This document shows positions 18,421 to 27,600 of a stretch of DNA of 29,492 bases, piece by piece (positions within the stretch are counted from its first letter, which is position 1; each line of letters begins with the position of its first letter). Location: NCBI GenBank assembly GCA_030849805.1, contig JASANZ010002038.1, positions 8,247 through 37,738 on the forward strand, read 5' to 3'. Below the pieces are notes generated by a model. That model was not told the origin of the DNA, did no database searches, and saw only the letters and a list, made by a program, of their open reading frames with translations. Origin of the DNA: Sergeia podlipaevii (lineage: Eukaryota > Euglenozoa > Kinetoplastea > Trypanosomatida > Trypanosomatidae). The translations under genes were made by a program, and so were the position numbers.

Positions 18421-18474
18421 TGCTTTTATCTTTCTTGCTTCTCCCGATCTTCCTTTTTTTTTCTGGAGGGGCAG
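18421..18474 (+). promoter_or_regulatory. Putative trans-splice acceptor of the gene at 18506
   Basis: A strong pyrimidine tract (18421-18464) is followed by AG at 18467-18468 and CAG at 18472-18474. Both leave a 5' UTR of 31 to 37 bases with no ATG before 18506. Confidence 0.6.
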
Positions 18475-18505
18475 GGTGCCGTTGTTGTTATTGTTGTTTT
18501 TTTTT

Positions 18506-18946
18506 ATGGCTCATCCACGTTGCACAAGAGCTGCTGCTCTGCTCTCGCTTCTGGCTTACACGGCCTTCGTTCTCGCCGCACACGCGGATCCTAGTCCCGT
18601 ACCTACTCCATATGTGCGTCAATACTACGTGTACAAGGAGCCTTTCTTTACCAAGTACTGGTGGGTGGGCTTTATCATAATATTTGTTGCTTTCTTGGCG
18701 ATTGTGCTCATCTTTTTCATTGTCATTCGATGCCATTTTAGGGAGTCTCAGCAGTCTAGAAGGAGAAAAGAGATTGAAGCTCACGGCTCAAGCGGCTCTG
18801 GGTCCGCAGACGGTGGCTACGATGAGGAGGGAAATGGTAGCGATGGGAATGAGGGAGAGATGGTGTCTCTGAGCTCGTACGCGCGTTCGTCATCGCGCAA
18901 GCCGACGGTGGTCCGCATTAACTCGAGTGCTAATCCCTTGAAGTGA
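18506..18946 (+). CDS. Small type I membrane protein with C-terminal NPL motif
   Basis: I do not recognise this 146-residue protein. It has a signal peptide (~1-27, hydrophobic AAALLSLLAYTAFVLAA, likely cut near AHA-DPS), a very short ectodomain of about 24 residues (PSPVPTPYVRQYYVYKEPF), one transmembrane helix (~52-74) and a cytosolic tail that begins basic (SRRRK) and then is Gly/Ser/Glu-rich, ending in NPLK. The signature FF-x-(K/R)-x-W-x-V before the helix and HF(R/K) after it aligns without gaps to the protein encoded at 9763, as do the Y-x-R-x-x-Y motif and the NPL end. With so little outside the membrane, it is more likely a partner, adaptor or transport subunit than a receptor; this is inference. 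The ATG at 18506 is used because the open frame upstream to 18389 has no ATG. Confidence 0.83.
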   Translation: MAHPRCTRAAALLSLLAYTAFVLAAHADPSPVPTPYVRQYYVYKEPFFTKYWWVGFIIIFVAFLAIVLIFFIVIRCHFRESQQSRRRKEIEAHGSSGSGSADGGYDEEGNGSDGNEGEMVSLSSYARSSSRKPTVVRINSSANPLK

Positions 18947-21091
18947 TATATATATATAAGAACACCAACAACGCATAAGATCAAGCAATAGAGTATTAGA
19001 GGTAGCATTCAACGCATTCATGGACTTGAAAAAAAGGGGGAGGAAGGGGAAAAAAGGAAAGACGTGTATGTGTTTTTTTTTCGTTTTTCTATTGCTGTTT
19101 ACCTTTTCCCTCCATCACTACCACCACCACTTTACTTCCAATGACCCCCCCCCCCCTCTCCTTCCTCCCGCCTTTATCATGTCTTTTTTTTTTTCAACGT
19201 AATTGTTTGTGTGGTTCTCTTGAGTATCTCTTGATGCGTCTTTATATTCATAAAAGCGTATATAAAGCGGCGTATATGTTGTGTAGAGAGAGAGAAAGAG
19301 AAGAAAGGGGGGAGCAGAGGACGTGGGTTTTTTTTTTTGCTATCAATGTATGTTGAACAACACGTGCAAGGGAAAGAAAGAAAAAAAAAAGCACACACAC
19401 ACACACACAACGATGAAAATAAGTATAGAAGAAAGTTAATATTTACGTTGGTAGGGAGAGAGAGAAAGAGAAAGAGAGTACGGAAAAAAAAAGCCGCTAG
19501 AGGGGGGAAAAGGAAAATCATTACTTACTATCATCAATGTGTGCAAAAGACATTAATATATCTTTTTTTTTTTACTTTTTTTTCTTATGTATGTATTTGA
19601 TTACCAAAACTGCACTTGTTTTTTTTTTGCTTTTTCTTTTCGTCTTTCGTTCTTTGCATTCACCACTGATTTATTTTTAATATTGATATCGGTATCATTA
19701 TTATCATTTGTCTACGTTGCTATTATATATTGTAAACTAGTTTATGTATATAGTGCATATATATATGTGCGTTTTGAGGAAAAAAGATATATTTTTTTTT
19801 TCAGGAGGTAAAAAAAATACAAGCACACCTTGCCCTCTTCTTATGCATTATGCTTACAAATTCGAATGAGTTTTCTTTTTGTTGCTTTTTATTTGCTTAT
19901 GTTCACCTCTCGACTACTTTATGTATCTTATATATTTTCTTCTTCTTCTCACACGCGAGCACCCGCACCTCGTGGCCAAAGTTAATCTTGATGCATTAAG
20001 TATCAGAAAGAAAAGGAGAGGGGAAGGGGAATGACAAAGTGTTTTTGTTTTGTCTCTCCCCCACCACACCACCACATATAATTATGAATATTATATATTT
20101 TTTGTTGAAACAGTTAAGGAATTCGGTTATATGTATACATATATAAGCTCTAACTGAGTTTGTTCTTACTTTACGCGAAAAAAAAGTTGTGGGTTTCTTC
20201 CCTAGTGGTTTCTATAGTGTTCATATGTATCTCTAACAAAACAAAAACACGCAACGATAAAAAAATGGTTGACTCATGTTATTCCTGCCTTCGATGCCTA
20301 TAATCTGCAAGTAGTCCTTCTTCTTTCTTCTATCTGTCTTGTCTATCTTTTGCCTTTTGCCTCTCCCTTATTATTGCTTTTTTTTTTCTTTACTTCTTTC
20401 TTTATTGAGTCTTTGCCCTCTTACAACTGAAGCACAAAGCATTTTTTTTTTTACATTTTTGTATATATAAAAGTGGGAGCCGAAGTGTTCCTTTTCTTTT
20501 TTCATTTTATTCTAGTATATTATTTCTCTTTCCTTATTTATCCTATCTTGCTTTTTTTCTCTCTCTTTATTATTTTTTGCTACTATATTCACCACTATTT
20601 TTTTGTAGTAGTTCTACTATATACATTGCATTCCGCTTTTTTTTTTTGGATCCCTTGTGAGGAACATCTATACATTTTTGTATTAAGAAGGAGCATACTA
20701 TTTTTAAAAATATATATCTGTCTATCTGTTTGAGTTATTCCCCATATCAACCTGATTTCTTCTTGTTATTCTTTTTGTTGCATTTTTTTTTTTTGGTACA
20801 TTATAACTTAAAAGGAATCAGAAAGAACGAGAGGAGAATAAAACAGAAGTAAAAATAAAAAAATAATAAAAATTGTAACAACACTACACACTTCTTTGAC
20901 AAAAAATTTTCCCTTTTTTTTTGGCCGCTATATTTGTTTTTTTTTATATAGAGATTGTGTGAGTGTGTGGAGTTGTTGTCTTTTTTTGTTTGTTTGTTTG
21001 TTTGTTTTTTACTTTTATTATCATTTCATGCGTAACTATTGTTCACATCTACTTTTTCTACTGTAAAGTGTCTCGACTGTTAACAGGAGTG

Positions 21092-21092
<1 letters not shown>

Positions 21093-21126
<34 letters not shown>
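21093..21126. repeat. TA microsatellite, first copy
   Basis: An uninterrupted TA run of about 34 bases, 82 bases before a second, longer TA run. Two such runs close together could form cruciforms or be fragile sites. Confidence 0.95.
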
Positions 21127-21127
<1 letters not shown>

Positions 21128-21204
21128 TGGTTGTGCCATCTTCATATATCGAAAGCAGCAATCAGTTTTTTTATATATATCTATTTTATTATTGTTATTA
21201 TTTC

Positions 21205-21208
<4 letters not shown>

Positions 21209-21247
<39 letters not shown>
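21209..21247. repeat. TA microsatellite, second copy
   Basis: An uninterrupted TA run of about 39 bases, the longest in the window. Confidence 0.95.
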
Positions 21248-21250
<3 letters not shown>

Positions 21251-21390
21251 GTGCTGCACTTACTGTGCGCCTATACTGGATCAGAACCTGTGTTTGTGTA
21301 ACCGAAGAGAAAATAGCATTTAGCATTGTTATTACAGTAGTGTGCACTCACAAGGGCTGGGTATTTTCCGTTGAAGGCAAAAAGAACGTC

Positions 21391-21453
21391 ACTTCTTCTT
21401 TTTTTTTCTAGTTTTTTTTTCTTTTTTGCCTTTTTGTTTGTGTTTCCAAACAG
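21391..21453 (+). promoter_or_regulatory. Putative trans-splice acceptor of the gene at 21648
   Basis: A pyrimidine tract (21391-21446) is followed by ACAG, with AG at 21452-21453. That gives a 5' UTR of about 195 bases without any ATG. Later AGs up to 21586 are alternatives. A further pyrimidine tract at 21587-21638 has no AG between it and the start codon, so it should lie inside the 5' UTR. Confidence 0.45.
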
Positions 21454-21647
21454 AGCGTGTTACTGGCTTTTTTTTTCTTCCTGTAATATATTCCGAAAAA
21501 GCACTTGCCATCTTCGCAAAAAGAAAAAAAAAATCTTTGAAAAGAAAGAAAGAAGAAGAGCAGGGAAATAGAAAGCTTGTATCAAGTTTTTCTCAACTTT
21601 TTTTTCACTATTGTTATTTCCTCCCTTACTGTCTTCACCAAATCATC

Positions 21648-24600
21648 ATGGGCGGGATACCTAGTAAGGAGTATACCGAGGATCCCCGCTCCCTATTTAT
21701 GGTTCACGTGGACAGCTACGACATCACACTGCTCCCTCTCACTGCGCACTACTTCCCATCGGCGGACTCGCTCGCGTTTCGACAGCTCTACGACTGCCGA
21801 GATCGACAATCGTCCAAGTACACGTTCAGTCCTTGCTACCGGTTGTGCTGTGAATGCGTGAAGAGTAGAAGTGGAAAGGCTCAGCAAAGGCCCATCCCTC
21901 TCTATTCTGTTAAAAGCGGTGACACCGACAAAGCCGATGACAATGACGATGGTGCGGGTAGTGGTTCAACGAGGCTCGATGACGCCTTTGCCGAAACAGG
22001 TCCTGGTGGGCATAAGATGGAGTACGTGAAAGATATCACTCAAGAAAACTTTCATACCTACTTTGGTGATATCGCGTCGTATGAGCTTTGTGAGGAGGAT
22101 GTAGAGCCCGACCCGGCAGCACAACTACGCAAAGCGGACATGCACATCGCGGTGGCTTGTCGTAAGTATAAACCAAAGGGGGCTTACTCAAGTGTTGATG
22201 GTGGTGGTGGTGCTGGCGTTGCTCCTGTAACGAACATCAACAGCGACAATAACGTGGGCGACATGGAGTCGGATGGGACGGCGTTGACGCAGGAGGAACT
22301 TTCTTGGCTCGAAAAGTTTTATTTTCGTGACTTCAATGCGCTCTACGCGCGTCTCGTGAAAAGCAATACCATCCTCAGTAGCAATAAGGAACTTTGCATC
22401 ATGCATGAAGCGGAGCAGGCGTGGGTAAGAGCCCGCAGGGTCGTGCGTGCGTATCGGGTACAGAGAAAGAAGCAGCAACAGGCACAGAGCGGTGGCGGCG
22501 ACAATGCGATGGTGGCCGCCGCCGCCGCCACAACCGCGACTGCTGCGCCTCCTTCATCTTCTATGGTGGTCCCTGACGATCACGCCGATGAGAATCGCAA
22601 TGCGACTGCTGCTGTAGTCAATATAAATGCAGGCAGCACCCTCATCACCGAAGCGCAAGCTGCGGAGGCAGCTCAAGTGCCCCCACCGAGTGTTTTTGTT
22701 TCTGTGGCGCCACAAGCGATTCTTATACGAATGTCAGAGGAGGAAGAGGCCCTCGCGCGTGCTGCGTATCACAAAACGGTGTCCTCCATCTCTCCTTCGT
22801 CGTCTTCGCCATCCTCTCCGCCCGCTTATTCACAGAGGTCACACGCCCTGAGTACATCACACAAGAAGTATCGCTTTCTCGAGAACGACACTTACAAGGA
22901 TGGACGGATGCATCTGGTAGAGGAAGATGGCGTGCTTTATCTCTTCTGTTACAACAAGAACTACAAGGGCGTCAAAAGCTCTAATGTGGCGCCCGCACCA
23001 TCATCGTCATCACCGGCAACAGCGACAGCAACCGAACCCGTGGGCAATAAAGCAGGACAAGTAGGAAAGCAGAACGGACGAAACCAAGAGGCGGTTAAAG
23101 AGGAAGAAAGGCAAGGAGCAAATGAAGATGACGATCTCGTTCAACGCAACTACGAGGAGGACGCGACAGTGGGGAGCACAGCGCCACAGACCCACGCACG
23201 CACAACATTCACGTATGTGTCGTCATTCAACTGTAGACAAGCCACAGACCAACTTCAAGACACCATTTTGAAGCGACTCGCCTCGGTATCCATTGACAAG
23301 ACTGTTTCGACAGCGACAGCAGCGGCGTCCTCTGCAGCTCCGGCGCCCCCGTCATCACCTGAAGAGGAGGAAGGGGGGAACGGGAACGAAAGTGGTGGAG
23401 AAAATGAAAAAGAAGACGTCAGCAACAACATCGGCGGTGGCAACAGCAACGACAATCGTACTAGTAGTGTCCACAACAACAACAACAACAACAATGGTGA
23501 TGATCGAGCAGAGAGGCAATTCAACAGCGAGGAGGAAACCCAGGTGCAAGTGTGCCGTCTTTATACAGATCCAAACACAACCGCAGATCACGAGTTCATT
23601 CTTCCAGTCTGCCCTGTGCGTGTGGTAGGCTCAATGGGAAGTATAGAGAGCACGTGCCGAGGCACCCCATGGCTCCGTGGTCTTGAAGATGATTCGGAGG
23701 AAGATGACTACATTGAACATGAATTGCCCCGACTTGGGTATAAGAGACCACCAATCAACTATGGTTTCTCCATGGTAGACGCTACTATTGGTGAACGCAT
23801 CTTGAGTAGAGCCTATCTGCTCAACTTCATTGCGTACCCAGCGCGTTCACGCGATGTGGGATTACCCCAGGCTTTGGCGCGTCCGCTATGGTCTGTGGAT
23901 CTGCTCACAAACTTGCCCAGTCTTTCCATGTCGCGCGAGCTGCGGTCACGTATAATTCAAATGATAGCATGCACCCATATGCGGAGCGCTGGTGCGTTGA
24001 GTAGAGCCACGAGTGACGTGAAACGGGTGGGTGTTGACGGGGCGTCTTTGCGCGTCGTTGGCAAGGAAGAGTCAGTAGGGGAGCTGGCAGCAGCACCGAG
24101 AGAACACAAAGTGCAAAAAGAAGAAGAAGAAGAGGAGGCGGGCATCGCAGACGCTCGCGCGTGGCTGGAAGAGGGCAACATTCAGAGCAGCGTCTCTACT
24201 TCTGTTCGCGGCATCCGCCTTCTGCATCGCTTGCGGCCGCCCGTGCAGAAGTTGTTTCTAGAAGCGTTTTCAAGCTTTGCTGCACCCATCGCACCGGAAC
24301 TATTTAATGATCCTATTGAACGCATGGACTACGATTATGGTGGCTCTGTACGCCTTCACAGCATGTACGAACCCCCACAACCAACAGCAACGGCAGCAGC
24401 GGCATCTACGGAAGGCGATGAGAAGAAAAGAAAATGTGTTCTTGTAGAGTCCGCACAAGTGTTAGGACCTCCATCAAACTTAGAAGAACTTCTCCGTCGC
24501 GCGCAGTTCTTTTTTCAAAACGAAGAACCAGCAGCGGGAGCCAACACGAATGCTTGCGCAGCAGCAGCGGCATCAGGAAGCGCAGCACCTACAGAGCTCC

Positions 24601-27600
24601 TTATTCCTGTCTATGTTGCGGTAGAACCCTCTGCCACGGCGCGTGGTGCCTCGTGGGAGCATCGCAGTGAACTGCTTTCTCGAAACGTATTTGGGGATGG
24701 CGTTCCCGACGTAGACGGTGCCCCGTTTTGTTGCTATAGTGGTTGTAGTGAAGAAGGAGAGGGCAAGAACGCAGCGGCAACGGTTGTAGCACTGCCTGCA
24801 TCGGTCGCCGCAGCTGCTGAGCGTCACCAATACATCTACCCTGCCCATACCTTTCTCGATGGCGACTTGCTGATATACAACGTTGCACACGGGGTATGGG
24901 AACCCCTGGCGCCGTACCACCAACGACGTCAACGACAGCTTGCTGCGCGCAATGCGAAGGATCAGCAGCAACAGCAGCAGGGCAAAACCGAAGAAGAAGA
25001 AGAAGAGGGCTTGACGAAAATGAGCAGTTACGTTTATGAAGATGCACGGTTAGATGACATGTTACTCTGCTGGGTGAAGCGGAAACTGCAGCCAAATGCA
25101 CTCAACAATCGCTTTGACGTGGGCTGGGTGCGTGACAGTCAGCACGGGATCGTGCGTGAGGGTCGCTACTACATTTGGCGCTTCGAACACGATCACCACA
25201 ACTTATTTTACGGCGTGATTCCTCGCTTTGCCAAGGATAAGCGTAAGCCACGCAAGTCCTGCCCTCAGGCGCAAACGAATGTTGGCAACTGTGGCGCTCC
25301 GGCGTGCCTGCATCAGTCACCACCGCCGTTCTCATCTACTTTGGAGAACGGCGCTTCGATGGTGAAGCTGTCAAGTCATCCAATGTGTGATGCTACTGTT
25401 CCTTCTGCAGCAGCTGTCACTACAATTCCAAATCGCGGAAAGAATGGTAATCGTGTCGGTGGTGCGACACCGACCGCGCCGGTGACACTGAAGCACAAGG
25501 AGAAGCCACGTAGCCCTCTACTTGCAAGTAAAGGGGGGACCTTTATAGCAGCGGCAACAACAACATCAGTCACCAACGGTGCGTCGGCTCCTCCTCGCGC
25601 TGGTGGTGGCGGCGGCAATGTGAGCGACACGGTAAAACCAAGCTCAAGCAAGACATCAAGTCGCGGGAAGGCTAGCAGCACCAACCATGATTGTAGCAAT
25701 GGTGGAGATAGTGAGCCACAGAATTGCGAAGCCACTGTGCAGAACCCTCCAGGCAATGCAATGACCACTGACACTAGTAAGCGGCGCGGCGGCGGCGGTG
25801 GCAGTAGTGCTCCTAGCTCACCGCTCACCCCACCTGCTCCGTTGACGGCGATGACAACGACGACAACGACTACAGAGGTCAAGAACAGTGCTACTGCGAG
25901 TGCGAAGAGAAATCAGCCTCCACTTAGTACAGCAAAACAAGCACAGCAGCGTGGTGACCGCAAGACAACAAGCGGACACTCCGCTACTGCTGCTATCCAT
26001 ATGGAAAGCACTGCACACTACAACACACACGAACCCTCCACGGATGTTAGCTTCACAGAAAGATCAGCACGACGCCATGGAGGAGCTAGCAGTCCAAATA
26101 GCTCTGCATGTCCATCTTATCAAGAACATATACAGCAAGAGCAGCAGCAACGCGCCACAGCGGCGGCAGCACAACCTCCTCCTCCACCACCACCCCTTTA
26201 TCAAACTCCCACGGAGCAGTGGCAACAACAACAACAACAACAATATAGACAGCAGCAGCATCGGCAAGATCAGGGAGGAAACTACAAGCCTATGAAACAG
26301 TATCAGCAGTATCAGCCAGTACCACTATCACACCACCATCAACAACAGCAGCAGCAGCTGCAACAACTGACTGGAGTAGGCTCAGGAGATGGCGGCTTGA
26401 CAATTTCCTCTCCAGTGCCTCTCGGCATGAGTGCTAGCAGCACTGCAGTGGGCACGAGCAGCAGCAGCGGCACGCAGTTCATCTCGCCACCTCCACCGCC
26501 GATGGGGGGTGGATCAGCCACACCCGGTGGGAACGTTTATACAATGCAAGCGCCGCTACCGCCGCCGCCTCTATCCCAGCTACCTCCACAGCAACAGCAA
26601 CAGCAACAACAACAGCAACTACTTCAAGAAATAGCCAATTGTGGCCCGTGGGGAGCAACACCACCGTATGGCCAACAATCTTTCTCCCAGCACCACAACC
26701 ACAACCACAACAGTCACAGTAGTAACAACAATAACTACAGTCTCCCAGAGCGAGGCAGAGGTGGGAAGGCAGCGGCTACAGGCAGAAAAGAGCAATGGAC
26801 ACAGCAACAGCAACAACCCATCACAAGTGCTCCAACTCCAAGTCCAGCAGCTCCTGCTCCCGCAATAAAAAGGACTCCTCCCTCCGCAACTTACAACGAT
26901 CCTGCTTTTGGGGTGCAGAGAGGAGAGGAAGCCGTCGACACTCGCGGATATCCAGCTCATCAGCAACAGCAACAACAGCAACAGCAACAGCAACAGCAAC
27001 GGCAGCAGCCACAACAAGTATGGAACGCATCCAGCAATCCCTTCGCAGCTATGCCATACGCAAAAACTCGTGGGACGTCACACAAAGTGGTGCTGTCGCC
27101 ACAGCAACAGCAGCCACAAGCGTGGATGTCGCAGACACCAACACCGCAAAGTCAAGGTCAAGAGCCAGCCATCGTCCAGCAGTATCAACAACAACAGCAA
27201 CTGCAGCAGCAGCAGGCACAACTCCAGAAAAGAAATTTTCAACGAGAAGATCGCAATCCATCGTTAGTAGATGACTTCCTTCAAGCCACCGCCACTGATA
27301 GCTCAGCCTCTTCTCCTCTTCCTGATGCTGCCGCTGCGAATGCAAGGGGGGGTCTTATGAGCAGTCCATCCTGGAATCAACACGCCTCGCCTCTCCAACG
27401 CCAGCAGCAGCAGCAACAACAACCGCGGCAACAACAGTACCAACAGCAGCAGCAGCAGCAACCGCAAGTGCAACAGTACTCTTATCAGCAGTCACAGGGG
27501 CAACAACAGCAACAGCAGCGTGTGGATGAGTATTCATACACCGCAGCGCCATCATCGCATCCTCAGCAGTTTATTGACGCTCAAGGCCAAGTACTGCAGC

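Larger units (their letters stand above)
16093..18505. other. Spacer between the two membrane-protein genes
   Basis: About 2.4 kb without a credible gene. It contains a perfect hairpin at 16174-16199, CT and TA runs at 16219-16252, ATT repeats near 16350-16400, a GT run at 16459-16480, a TTTA array at 16865-16906, a 22-base palindrome at 17048-17069 and an ACT array at 17878-17905. Short open frames are repeat-driven. Confidence 0.72.
18947..21647. other. Spacer before the giant Q-rich protein gene
   Basis: About 2.7 kb without a credible gene. It has a C run near 19147-19156, a CA run at 19393-19408, TTTG repeats at 20989-21006 and two long TA runs (21093-21126 and 21209-21247). All open frames are low-complexity F/I/Y-rich. 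It should hold a 3' UTR and the 5' UTR of the gene at 21648. Confidence 0.72.

Noticed and set aside
25376..25882. Reverse-strand open frame of 168 codons inside the giant gene
   Set aside because: It is the complement of Pro/Thr/Ala-rich repeat coding sequence; many similar shadows occur along this gene because such codons rarely give stops in reverse.
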